Source of the DNA: Actinomycetota bacterium
GTDB lineage: Bacteria > Actinomycetota > Actinomycetes > Mycobacteriales > Micromonosporaceae
Direction of reading: 5' to 3'
Length of the DNA: 64,000 nt
Assembly (NCBI GenBank): GCA_005885555.1
Contig: VAWN01000033.1
Span: 150,118 to 214,117 of the forward strand
Under the pieces are notes generated by a model. The model was given only the letters and a program-made list of their open reading frames with translations, was not told where the DNA came from and did not search any database. Shown here in pieces: positions 52,563 through 60,886 of this stretch. The translations under genes were made by a program, and so were the position numbers. Position 1 is the stretch's first letter, and the number at the start of each line of letters is the position of its first letter.

Positions 52563-53702
52563 TTACAGGCGCCGCGCACCCCGGCGCCGCGGCGGTTCCA
52601 GCGCGGTGATCACCACGGGCGGCCGGGGCGGCGGAAGGGCCAGGTCGCCACCGGGGTCCACAGTGGACAGTTGCGACTCGGCCTCCGCCACGTCCGGCCG
52701 GTACGCCGCCATGGCGTCGGGCGGGTCGACGAGCCGCCGCGCGGCAGCGGCCGCACCCAGCGCGACGCTGTCCGCCGGGTGCTCCGTGACCCGGACCGCA
52801 GCGGCCACGACCTCCTCGATCCGGCGCCGGACCAGCGGGGTCGCCGTGGCGCCGCCGACCAGCCGCACGCCGGCCGGTGCCGGGCCGGATCCGAGCACCG
52901 CCAGCAGGGCGTCGACGGTACCGTCGACCAGCGGCCCGATCAGCTCCTCGAACTGGTCCCGGGAAACGGCCAGGGTCACCGGTCCGTCGGGTCCCAGCGC
53001 GCGGACCGTGGTCGAGCTGGCCGTTGACAGCGCCTCCCGGGCGGCGCTGCCACGCTCGCACACGACCGGCCCGGAGACCTGCTCCTGTACCCATTCCATG
53101 AGCGCGTCGTCGAAGTCGGCACCACCGACGGGCTCGGTGGGCTCGGCGCAGGCGAGCAGGTCGAAGCCGCCGGCCCCGGTCCGGCCGACCAGCGCGCACT
53201 CGCAGTCGGTGGCGCCCAGCGAGAAAACGGCAACGGTGTCCCCATCCGGGTACCCCTCGACCGCGGCGACCGGCGCGGGCAGCACCGCCACCTGCTCCAG
53301 GCCCACCCGCCGCAACGCCTTGTGCAGCAGGCGGGTCCGGTGCGGTCCCCAGGTTCCCGGCACGGTCACCACGACGGCCTGCGCCGGCTGTCCCTCGACG
53401 GCCTCGACCCGGCCGACGACCAGGTCGACGAGGTCCGCGGTGAGCGCGGAGGGCAGGTACGGCTGCCCGTCGAGGACCAGGGGGACCTCGTCGCCGACCC
53501 GCCGGAAGAAGTCCCGCACGAGGTCCGGGCCGGAGTCGCCGGGCTCGACGAGCTGCCCGTCGCCGGTCAACCGGAGCGCGGTCGCGACCGCCCGGGAACG
53601 GGTGCCGAGAGCCACCGGCCGCGGTTCGCCCCAGGTACCGTCCAGCCGGGACACCGCGGCGCGGGTGGCTCCGGTACCGATGTCGATCCCCAGCACGTAC
53701 AT
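52563..53702 (-). CDS. Hsp70/actin-fold ATPase without substrate-binding domain
   Basis: About 379 residues. Phosphate-1 motif [13 protein letters not shown], phosphate-2 [15 protein letters not shown] and adenosine motif [16 protein letters not shown] are all present, so only the nucleotide-binding domain of an Hsp70 is there (full Hsp70 ~620). A Pro/Arg-rich tail replaces the peptide-binding part. ATG 53702 is preceded directly by GGGGG. It is divergent from the iniB-like gene and upstream of the regulator on the same strand. A co-chaperone or regulator role in the ini locus is inferred. Confidence 0.85.
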   Translation of the reverse strand: MYVLGIDIGTGATRAAVSRLDGTWGEPRPVALGTRSRAVATALRLTGDGQLVEPGDSGPDLVRDFFRRVGDEVPLVLDGQPYLPSALTADLVDLVVGRVEAVEGQPAQAVVVTVPGTWGPHRTRLLHKALRRVGLEQVAVLPAPVAAVEGYPDGDTVAVFSLGATDCECALVGRTGAGGFDLLACAEPTEPVGGADFDDALMEWVQEQVSGPVVCERGSAAREALSTASSTTVRALGPDGPVTLAVSRDQFEELIGPLVDGTVDALLAVLGSGPAPAGVRLVGGATATPLVRRRIEEVVAAAVRVTEHPADSVALGAAAAARRLVDPPDAMAAYRPDVAEAESQLSTVDPGGDLALPPPRPPVVITALEPPRRRGARRL

Positions 53703-53742
53703 CCCCCGTTCGTACCAGAGCCGGATCGGCCGAGCGAGCCCC

Positions 53743-53796
53743 AGGGGTATCCGTTGAGCCCCTAACCCCCTAACCTCGCCGGCCGGATCCCCTAAC
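53743..53796. promoter_or_regulatory. CCCCTAAC array in divergent ini promoter
   Basis: CCCCTAAC at 53759-53766, 53767-53774 and 53789-53796, with AGGGGT (53743-53748) inverted upstream. MalT-like regulators bind GGG/CCC-rich half-sites, so this is a candidate site for the adjacent LuxR protein. It sits in the 197-bp region between the Hsp70-like and iniB-like genes. Confidence 0.5.
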
Positions 53797-53899
53797 CGCC
53801 GTGGGGGTTCAGATGCGGGGTCCGGTCCCGATGCGGCGACCACCGCAGTTCCCTACGGTCGTCACCGGCACGTGGCCCCAGACATCGAGGAGCTTCTCC

Positions 53900-54781
53900 A
53901 TGCAATCACCCCTCACCTTGCATGACTTCGTCATGAACCTGCTCTGTGACGCCGATGCGCAGGCGGCGTTCGACCTCGACCCGGACGGGACGCTGCGCGC
54001 CGCCGGGCTCGGCGACGTCACACCGGCCGACGTCCGGGACGTCCTCCCGCTCGTGGCCGACTACCTGCCGGCGCACGTCACCGGCCACCCCGGGGCCGGC
54101 CTGCCCGAACTGGCCACGAGTGCGCTGGGCGCCGACCGCGCGGCCCTCGCGCAGCCGCTGCAGTTCGGGATTCCGCAGGTGACCGCGCCGGTGTTCGCGA
54201 GCAACCCGGCCCTGGCCGCGGCCGGCAGCCTCGGCGGCGTCGCGTCGGGCGCGACCGGCGTACTCGGCACGGCTCCCGTGCTCACCGGCGCGCTGCACTC
54301 GTCGGCCGACTTCTCATCGGGTACCGACCTGTCCGGCAGCGCCTGCACCTCCGATCAGCTCTCGGCCGGGCACGACCCCGCCGGTACCCTCGACGCCGGC
54401 GTCTCCGACGCCACCGGCGCGCTGACCGGAACCGCCGGCAGCGTGCCCGACACCCTCGGCAGCCTGCCCGACACCCTGGGCACGGTGCACGACACCCTCG
54501 GCACGGTGCAGGACACGCTCGACACGGTGCACGGCACCGTGGGCGGCGCCCTGGGCGGCCCGCTCGACGGCCTCGGACACGCGCCGCTCGGCGCGGTGAC
54601 CGGTACCCTCGACAGCGCCACCCACGGCCTGACCGGCGGTCACGTCCTGGACCACACCGCGGGCGGCCTGCTGGGCGGCGCGGGTCCGCTGGGTCTCGGC
54701 GGTACCCACGCCGACAGTTCCGGGTCCGCGCACGCCGCCGCGGATCCGCACCTGATCGACGACCTGCCCCACCTGTTCTGA
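53900..54781 (+). CDS. IniB N-terminal domain protein with heptad repeats
   Basis: 293 residues. The first ~70 residues (LTLHDFVMNLLCDADAQAAF, DPDGTLRAAGL, DVLPLVADYLP) are the IniB N-terminal domain. A Gly/Ala/Thr/Ser-rich low-complexity tail follows, with five 7-residue repeats of the type V-x-D-T-L-G-T (residues 182-216) and Gly-rich ends, as in mycobacterial IniB. No signal peptide. CGAGGAG is 7 bp before ATG 53900. Function unknown; induced by cell-wall inhibitors in mycobacteria. Confidence 0.9.
   Translation: MQSPLTLHDFVMNLLCDADAQAAFDLDPDGTLRAAGLGDVTPADVRDVLPLVADYLPAHVTGHPGAGLPELATSALGADRAALAQPLQFGIPQVTAPVFASNPALAAAGSLGGVASGATGVLGTAPVLTGALHSSADFSSGTDLSGSACTSDQLSAGHDPAGTLDAGVSDATGALTGTAGSVPDTLGSLPDTLGTVHDTLGTVQDTLDTVHGTVGGALGGPLDGLGHAPLGAVTGTLDSATHGLTGGHVLDHTAGGLLGGAGPLGLGGTHADSSGSAHAAADPHLIDDLPHLF
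54443..54547 (+). repeat. Five 21-bp coding repeats (heptads)
   Basis: In-frame 21-bp units encode VPDTLGS, LPDTLGT, VHDTLGT, VQDTLDT and VHGTVGG. The pattern puts hydrophobic residues every 3-4 positions, consistent with an amphipathic helix. Confidence 0.85.
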
Positions 54782-54882
54782 TCCGGACCGGCGAGGCGGT
54801 GCCCGCCTCCCAGGCTGCCAACCGGCGCCGCCTCGCTCCGGCCGGACGAAGCCCGCGACACTCCACAGTGGACGGTTAGGTG

Positions 54883-56586
54883 ATGGCGACCTTCTGGCTT
54901 GACGTACTCGACGAGACGATCCGCGCGTGCGCAGCACACGGCCGGACCGACCTCGCGCACGAGCTGCAACACCGGCGCGCCCAGCTGCTCGACCCGCGGC
55001 TGCGGGTACTGGTCGTGGGCGCTCCGAAGCAGGGCAAGAGCCAACTGGTCAACGCGCTGCTCAACGCGCCGGCCTGCCCGGTCGGCGATGACCTGACCAC
55101 GACGGTGCCGACGGTGGTCGAGTACGCCGACGAGCCCTCCGGGGTGCAGGCCACCGACCCCGTCGCGCACCAGGTCGTCGGCGTACCGCGGCAACTGCTG
55201 CGGGCCGGCCTGGTGCTGGTCGACATGCCGCCGCTCGGCCGGGCCGGTCCCGCCGACGCACTGCTGGCCACCGCGGACGCGGTGCTCCTGGTGTCGGACG
55301 CGGGTACCGGGCTGTCGGCCGGTGAGGTCGAGTTCCTGCGGTACGCCGTGCAGCGCTGTCCGACGGTGATCCTGGCACTGACGAAGATCGACCTCGCCCC
55401 GCGGTGGCGCCAGGTCGCCGAGCGGACCCGGATGCGCCTGGCGCAGGCCGGCCTGAACACGCCGGTGGTGCCGGTCTCCGCGGCGCTCCGCCTGCGCGCC
55501 GCCGGTACCGACGACGTGGCGCTCAACGCCGAGTCCGGCTTCCCCGAACTGGTCGGCCGCCTGCAGCGCGAGGTCAGCACGAAGGCGCAGCGGCTGGCGC
55601 CGCACACCGCCGCGGTACTGACGGCGACCGCGATCGAGTCGCTCGTCGCGCCCCTGGTGGCCGAGCACGCCACGCCGCCCGCCGAGCACACCACCGCGGC
55701 GCTGCAGCTGCGCGACCTGCAACACCGCCACGACGGGCTGCGCCGGCACGCCTCCCGCTGGCAGAGCGCGCTCGCCGACGACATCTCCGACCTGGTCTCC
55801 GACATCGAGTACGACCTGCGCGACCGGACCCGGCGGGTGCTGCGCACCGTCGACGAGTTCTTCGACGTCGCCGATCCGGCCCTGGCGTGGGACAGCTTCG
55901 TACCGTGGCTGGAGGAGAACCTGCGGTACGCCGGCCAGGCGAACTTCGCCTGGCTCGTCCAGCGCTCCCATTGGATCGCCACCAGGATCGCGGCCGACTT
56001 CGCCGGGTACCGTCCCGAGGTCCTGCCCGAGTCCACGTTCTGGCCGGCGGCTGACGCGTTCGGTGGCGTCGCCGAACTGGAGCGGCCGGCGCTGGGCGAG
56101 TTCACGCTGGGCCAGAAGGTCTTCACCGGCCTGCGCGGCTCGTACGGTGGGCTGGTCATGTTCGGACTGCTCACCAGCGTCGCCGGGCTGCCGCTGATCA
56201 ACCTGGTGTCGCTGGGCGCCGGTGCGCTGTTCGGCAGCAAGAGCCTGCGCGACGAGGGCTCCAGCCGGCTGCTGCGCCGCCAGTCTGCCGCCAAGGCCGC
56301 CGTCCAGCGCCACGTCGAGGACTTCTTCCTCAAGTTCAGCAAGGACTGCCGGGACGTGGCCCGGCAGGTGCACCGCACGCTGCGCGATCATTTCCTGACC
56401 CTGGCCGAGGACCTGCAGGAGGAGATCGCCGACGCGGCCCGGCTGGCGAAGGACACGGCCGACCGCGCGGCTGTCGAACAGGACCGCCGCCGGCAGGAAC
56501 TGCAGCGGGAGTTCGACGGGCTGGTCGCCCTGCGGCACAAGACCCGCCTGCTCACCACCGCCGCCACCGCGGGCGTGGCCGCATGA
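54883..56586 (+). CDS. IniA-like dynamin-family GTPase
   Basis: About 567 residues. G1 GAPKQGKSQ (46-54), switch-I Thr in DDLTTTVPT, G3 region VDMPPLG (the usual DxxG Gly is Pro), G4 TKID (167-170). A long helical stalk (~230-410) is followed by a hydrophobic stretch (LVMFGLLTSVAGLPLINLVS) like the IniA membrane-binding paddle, then a coiled coil. IniA in mycobacteria remodels membranes and protects against cell-wall drugs. ATG 54883 (GTG 54880 also possible). It overlaps the second GTPase by 4 nt. Confidence 0.88.
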   Translation: MATFWLDVLDETIRACAAHGRTDLAHELQHRRAQLLDPRLRVLVVGAPKQGKSQLVNALLNAPACPVGDDLTTTVPTVVEYADEPSGVQATDPVAHQVVGVPRQLLRAGLVLVDMPPLGRAGPADALLATADAVLLVSDAGTGLSAGEVEFLRYAVQRCPTVILALTKIDLAPRWRQVAERTRMRLAQAGLNTPVVPVSAALRLRAAGTDDVALNAESGFPELVGRLQREVSTKAQRLAPHTAAVLTATAIESLVAPLVAEHATPPAEHTTAALQLRDLQHRHDGLRRHASRWQSALADDISDLVSDIEYDLRDRTRRVLRTVDEFFDVADPALAWDSFVPWLEENLRYAGQANFAWLVQRSHWIATRIAADFAGYRPEVLPESTFWPAADAFGGVAELERPALGEFTLGQKVFTGLRGSYGGLVMFGLLTSVAGLPLINLVSLGAGALFGSKSLRDEGSSRLLRRQSAAKAAVQRHVEDFFLKFSKDCRDVARQVHRTLRDHFLTLAEDLQEEIADAARLAKDTADRAAVEQDRRRQELQREFDGLVALRHKTRLLTTAATAGVAA

Positions 56587-58019
56587 GGGCGACGCTGGCC
56601 GACCGGGCGTGGTACCTGCTGACCACCGCCCTGCGGATGTACCGCGACCACGCCGACGCGGCCGACTGGATGCGCCACCAGATCGACCGGTTCGAGGGAG
56701 CGCTGCGGATCGCGGTGACCGGACCCGCGTGCTCCGGCAAGTCGACGCTCATCAATGCCCTCGTGGGCGACGAGGTCGCTCCGGTCGGTACCGGCTTCGT
56801 CTGGTACCAGGACGGCCCGACCCCGCGGGCCACCCTGTACCCGCCCGGCGAGGCGGAGCGGGAGCTGCCGGTCACCCGGGTCGAGCGCGGGCTGCGGGTC
56901 GAGGTACCCGGCTGGCTGCCGGCCGACGCGGACCCGGGCGAGATCGTGGTGGACTGGCCGGCCCGCGCGCTGCGCCACGCGGTACTCATCGACACTCCGG
57001 CGGCCGACCTCGACGGCGGCACGATGGCGCGGGTCCGCGCCGACGCCGACGCGGTCGTCTACGCCACGCCGACCGTTGCCGAGGCGGACCTGCTGCCGCT
57101 GCGCCCCGGTCCCGGCAGCTCCCCCGGCGCGATGGTCGACACGATCCTCGTGCTGTCCCGGGCCGACGAGGTCGGCGGCAGCCGGATCGACGCGCTGAGC
57201 GGCGCCCGGGTGATCGCGCGGCGACGCGACCGCGGGATCGCCGTGCGCGGCCGGTGGCAGACCGTCGTCGCGGTCTCCGGACTTCTCGCGCATACCGCGC
57301 GCACGCTGAGCGAGGCGGAGTACGCCGCGCTCGCCGCGCTCGCCGCCCAGCCCGGCGCGGACCTGGCCGGACACCTGCTGTCGGTCGACCGGTTCACCGG
57401 GCAGGCGTTCCCGGTACCGGTGGACGCGCCGACCCGCGCCGCCCTGCTCGACCGGCTCGGCCTGTTCGGGGTGCGCCTGGCGAGCACGCTGATCCGCACC
57501 GACGGTGCATCCCAGGACACCCTGCCCGGCCTGCTCCTGCAGCACAGCGGCCTGATCGAGCTGCGGGACGCGGTCCGCGAGCTGTTCCTCGACCGGCGGC
57601 AGGTCCTCAAGGCCCGCTCGGCGCTGCGCGGGCTGCGGATGGCGGTACAGGTCTGGCCGCACCCCGACGCCGGGGAGCTGTCCGCCGGCATCGAGCAGGC
57701 CCTTGCCAGCGGGCACGAGCTGCGCGAGCTGGCGCTGCTGGCATCGCTGCGCGCGGGGCGCACCCGGCTGTCCGCCGAGCGCACCGACGAGGCACGGCGG
57801 CTGATCGGCGGGTACGGCGACGACATCGGTACCCGCCTGGGCGCCCCCGAATATCTCGACCCGACCCGGGCGGGGACGCTGACCGAGGAGTCCCTGCACC
57901 GGTGGCGCGGCGACGCGGAGAACGGGACGCTCACCGAGGACCAGCGCCGGGCCGCCCGCACCGTCGTGCGCAGCTGCGAAGGGCTGCTCACCGAACTCGC
58001 CCACACCGACCGGCGCTAG
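56583..58019 (+). CDS. IniC-like dynamin-family GTPase
   Basis: 478 residues. G1 GPACSGKST (47-55), G3 LIDTPAAD, G4 LSRADEV (RAD in place of TKxD), then a helical C-terminal region without an obvious membrane paddle. The pair of unequal GTPases in tandem matches iniA-iniC of mycobacteria, with ATGA overlap showing coupled translation, as expected for a hetero-oligomer. The downstream 205-bp gap shows no clear terminator. Confidence 0.87.
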   Translation: MRATLADRAWYLLTTALRMYRDHADAADWMRHQIDRFEGALRIAVTGPACSGKSTLINALVGDEVAPVGTGFVWYQDGPTPRATLYPPGEAERELPVTRVERGLRVEVPGWLPADADPGEIVVDWPARALRHAVLIDTPAADLDGGTMARVRADADAVVYATPTVAEADLLPLRPGPGSSPGAMVDTILVLSRADEVGGSRIDALSGARVIARRRDRGIAVRGRWQTVVAVSGLLAHTARTLSEAEYAALAALAAQPGADLAGHLLSVDRFTGQAFPVPVDAPTRAALLDRLGLFGVRLASTLIRTDGASQDTLPGLLLQHSGLIELRDAVRELFLDRRQVLKARSALRGLRMAVQVWPHPDAGELSAGIEQALASGHELRELALLASLRAGRTRLSAERTDEARRLIGGYGDDIGTRLGAPEYLDPTRAGTLTEESLHRWRGDAENGTLTEDQRRAARTVVRSCEGLLTELAHTDRR

Positions 58020-58224
58020 GCCCACCGGTCACGCCCGCCGGCTCGACGCCCGCCGGTCGCGATAGTCCGTCGTCGTTCGTGCCCGGATGTCCGGACGACG
58101 AATACACCCGCCCTCCCCATCCGATTGCTCAAGGCCGCCGGTCCGATGCCGATAAGGCACTCGTCATCAGACCCGGCGCGACCGCCGCCGGCCGTCGTCG
58201 CCCGACTCCGGTGGGGAGGGACTC

Positions 58225-58734
58225 GTGCGCCACCAGGTCCGCACCGCCGTGGCCGTCTCGGTCACCGCCACGGTCACCGTTGCGGCCGGCGCCACCGTCG
58301 GCGGGGTACCGGCAGCCGCCGCCCCGGGCCCGACGGTGTACCCCACCCTCACCTGCGTCCAGCCCAGCACCAACGGCACGTACCGGGCGGTGTTCGGGTA
58401 CCACGGCAAGGCCGGCGACACCACGATCGCGGTCGGACCGGACAACACGATGAGCCCGGCGACCCTGAACGGCCTGCAGCCCACCCACTTCCGCCCCGGG
58501 AACAACAAGGCCGTGTTCGCCACGCCGGCGGTCCCGAACAGCCAGACCGTGTCGTGGACGATCCTCGGCCAGACCGTGACCGCCAGGTCGTTGAACACCG
58601 CCTGCGGCCCCAACGTGAGCCTGCCCGCCGAAGGCAACGGGATCGGCCCGGTCCTCGTCATCGTCGCGAGCGTGCTGCTGTCCCTCGCGTCACTCGTGTA
58701 CCGCCAGTGGCGCCAGCGCCGGAGGGTCGCCTGA
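58225..58734 (+). CDS. Small exported protein with LPAEG-TM-Arg tail, candidate sorting substrate
   Basis: 169 residues. Signal peptide (AVAVSVTATVTVAAGATVGG ... AAAAP), a beta-rich middle with two Cys (44, 127), and a C-terminal tripartite tail: LPAEG (133-137), one hydrophobic helix (141-159) and RQWRQRRR. This layout is that of proteins recognised by sortases or exosortases. GGGGAGG is 7 bp before GTG 58225. It opens an operon with an exosortase-ATP-grasp gene, so it is the natural candidate for its target. The protein family is not recognised. Confidence 0.72.
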   Translation: MRHQVRTAVAVSVTATVTVAAGATVGGVPAAAAPGPTVYPTLTCVQPSTNGTYRAVFGYHGKAGDTTIAVGPDNTMSPATLNGLQPTHFRPGNNKAVFATPAVPNSQTVSWTILGQTVTARSLNTACGPNVSLPAEGNGIGPVLVIVASVLLSLASLVYRQWRQRRRVA

Positions 58735-59426
58735 TGCGTAGCGTCCTCGCGGTCGGGGCCCACCCCGACGACATCGAGCTGGGCTGCGGCGGCGCGCTCG
58801 CGGCCCACCGGGCGGCCGGCCACACCCTGACCATGCTGGTCCTCTCCGACGGCGGCAACGGTCCCGGCACGGCGGACCGGTGGGCCGAGCAGGACGCGGC
58901 CGCGCGGGTGCTCGACGCGGGCCTGGTCTGGGGCGGCCTGGCCGACTGCGGGCTGGTACCGGACGCGGCCACCGTCACGCTCGTCGAGAAGGTGATCAAC
59001 GCGGTCGGCGCGGACGTCGTCTACGTCCACGCGCCCGAGGACTCGCACCAGGACCACCGCGCCGCCGTGGCGGCGACGCTCGCGGCGGCCCGGCACGGTA
59101 CCTGCGTCCTGCACTACCGCAGCCCGTCGACGCTGGACTTCCGCCCGACGCTGTACATCGACATCGCCGAGCACCTGGACCGCAAGCTCGCCGCGCTGGC
59201 CTGCCACCGCAGCCAGGTGGAGGGCTCGGTGATGGTGGACCCGGAGGCGGTCGCCGCCTCGGCCCGGCACTTCGGCGCCGAGGCCCGCGTCCGGTACGCG
59301 GAGGCGTTCGCGCCCGCCCGCTTCGTCTGGGACCTGGTGCCGGTTCGCGACTGGCCGGGCACGCCGGTACCGCGCAGCGCGCCGGTACCCGCACGTACGC
59401 CGGCCGACCGGTTGCCCATCCGGTGA
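58734..59426 (+). CDS. PIG-L/LmbE family GlcNAc deacetylase
   Basis: 230 residues. Zinc motif GAHPDDIELGCGG at residues 8-20 and HAPEDSHQDHRA near residue 100 match MshB/BshB-type deacetylases, which remove the acetyl group from GlcNAc conjugates. LHYRSPSTLDFRPTLYIDI follows. The C-terminal Pro-rich tail is variable. Its ATG overlaps the upstream stop by one base (TGATG) after a GGAGGG site. In this operon it probably edits a glycan or glycolipid built by the GT2 and the epimerase. Confidence 0.9.
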   Translation: MRSVLAVGAHPDDIELGCGGALAAHRAAGHTLTMLVLSDGGNGPGTADRWAEQDAAARVLDAGLVWGGLADCGLVPDAATVTLVEKVINAVGADVVYVHAPEDSHQDHRAAVAATLAAARHGTCVLHYRSPSTLDFRPTLYIDIAEHLDRKLAALACHRSQVEGSVMVDPEAVAASARHFGAEARVRYAEAFAPARFVWDLVPVRDWPGTPVPRSAPVPARTPADRLPIR

Positions 59427-60886
59427 GCGCCGTGGCCGGCACGAGCACGCCGCTGACGCACTCGCCCGCCGACGACGCACCGCCGCACCACCGCAGGCGC
59501 CTGCTGCTGTACGCGGTCGTGCTGGTCGTGGCGTTCGGGATACTCGGCGTCAACCACACGATCTGGGCCATCTCCGTGTTCCTCGACGCGGTGTTCCTGG
59601 CGTACTTCGTCCGCCACCTCGCCTTCGCGATCTCGGGTGCGCGCTGGGCGGAGCGGGACCTGTCGGCGGCCAACGTCGGGTTCGACTCGTACACCCCGCC
59701 GGTGGCCGTCCTGGTCGCCTGCAAGAACGAGGAGCTGGTCGTCGACGGGATGGTGTCCGCCCTGCTCGGCCTCGACTACCCGGCCGACGCGCTGACCCTG
59801 GTCGTGGTCGACGACGCGTCGGACGACGGTACCGGTGCCCGGCTGGACGCCTGGGCGGCCGCCGACCGCCGGCTGCGCGTGCTGCACCGCGCCCCCGGCG
59901 CCGGTGGCGGCAAGTCCGGCGCGCTCAACGACGCGCTGCGCCTGGCGCTCAAAGGCGTCGACGCGAAGGTCATCGTGATCTTCGACGCCGACCACGAGCC
60001 GGACCGTACCGTCCTGCGCCGCCTGGTCCGCCATTTCCGTGACCCGGCCGTCGGCGCGGTGATGGGGCGCTGCGTGGTCCGCAACGGGATCGAGTCGTCG
60101 CTGGCCTCGACCGTCTTCATCGACTACCTGTCCGGGTACCTGGTCAACGAGTACGGCCGGCAGGCGCTGTTCGAGCTGCCGGCCTACGGCGGGGCCAACT
60201 GCGCGGTGCGTACCTCGACGCTGCGGGCGCTGGGTGGCTGGAACCCGGACACGGTGACCGAGGACACCGACCTGACGCTGCGGGTGCTGCTGATGGGGCA
60301 GCGGGTGCGGTACGACCCGACCGCCATCGACTTCGAGGAGGCCGTGTCGTCCTCGAAGCGCTTCTGGAAGCAGCGGCACCGCTGGGCGCTCGGACACCAG
60401 AAGTGCCTGCGCGACTTCTGGCGGCCGGTGCTGCGCTCTCCGCACCTGACGGTGGCCGAGAAGATCGAGACGATGATGTTCCTCTGGGTCTACCACGTAC
60501 CCGTACTGTGCGGCGTGGGCCTCGCGTTCAGCGCGCTGCGCGCGTTCGGCATCGGCGGTCCGGCGCCGACCAGCCTGGTACCGCTGTCGGTCCTGCTGTT
60601 CGCCGGGCCCTTCGCGGAGCTCGCGGTCGGGTTGCTGCTCGGCCGGGTGGAGCGGCGCGCCGCCTGGATGCTGGTCGGCTTCGTCCCCTCGTTCGGCCTG
60701 GCCATCCTCACGATCACCGCGGCGTACCTCGACGGGATGCTGGGCCGCCGGTACTCCTGGATCAAGACGGCCCGTTCGGGCGGCGTGACGGCGGCGACGG
60801 CCGCGGCCACCGCCCCCGCGGCCGATACGGCCGTCGCCGATTCTGGACCATTCTCGTTCGCGCGCCGCGCGCCGGTGCAACGATGA
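59423..60886 (+). CDS. Processive GT2 glycosyltransferase (hyaluronan/poly-GlcNAc synthase-like)
   Basis: 487 residues. Membrane helices near residues 27-70 and several at the C terminus. GT-A motifs: VVVDDASDDGTG, FDADHEPD (DxD-like), TEDTDLTLR and the processivity motif QRHRW. KSGALNDALR and YGGANCAVR are typical. It likely polymerises a sugar from a UDP donor across the membrane. GTG 59423 overlaps the PIG-L stop by 4 nt. The C-terminal Ala-rich tail is followed at once by the exosortase gene. Confidence 0.9.
   Translation: MSAVAGTSTPLTHSPADDAPPHHRRRLLLYAVVLVVAFGILGVNHTIWAISVFLDAVFLAYFVRHLAFAISGARWAERDLSAANVGFDSYTPPVAVLVACKNEELVVDGMVSALLGLDYPADALTLVVVDDASDDGTGARLDAWAAADRRLRVLHRAPGAGGGKSGALNDALRLALKGVDAKVIVIFDADHEPDRTVLRRLVRHFRDPAVGAVMGRCVVRNGIESSLASTVFIDYLSGYLVNEYGRQALFELPAYGGANCAVRTSTLRALGGWNPDTVTEDTDLTLRVLLMGQRVRYDPTAIDFEEAVSSSKRFWKQRHRWALGHQKCLRDFWRPVLRSPHLTVAEKIETMMFLWVYHVPVLCGVGLAFSALRAFGIGGPAPTSLVPLSVLLFAGPFAELAVGLLLGRVERRAAWMLVGFVPSFGLAILTITAAYLDGMLGRRYSWIKTARSGGVTAATAAATAPAADTAVADSGPFSFARRAPVQR

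Noticed and set aside
53765-53899. Earlier start for the IniB-like gene at 53801
   Set aside because: The extension is Pro/Arg-rich, overlaps the repeat-bearing promoter, and ATG 53900 has a good ribosome site and begins the domain.
54862-54872. Recurring TCCACAGTGGA-like sequences (also near 49155, 52660)
   Set aside because: They occur inside genes as well as between them and without a common context; too short to call an operator.
58020-58224. Riboswitch or terminator between the ini and exosortase operons
   Set aside because: I saw only short imperfect repeats and no known aptamer core; nothing firm enough to annotate.
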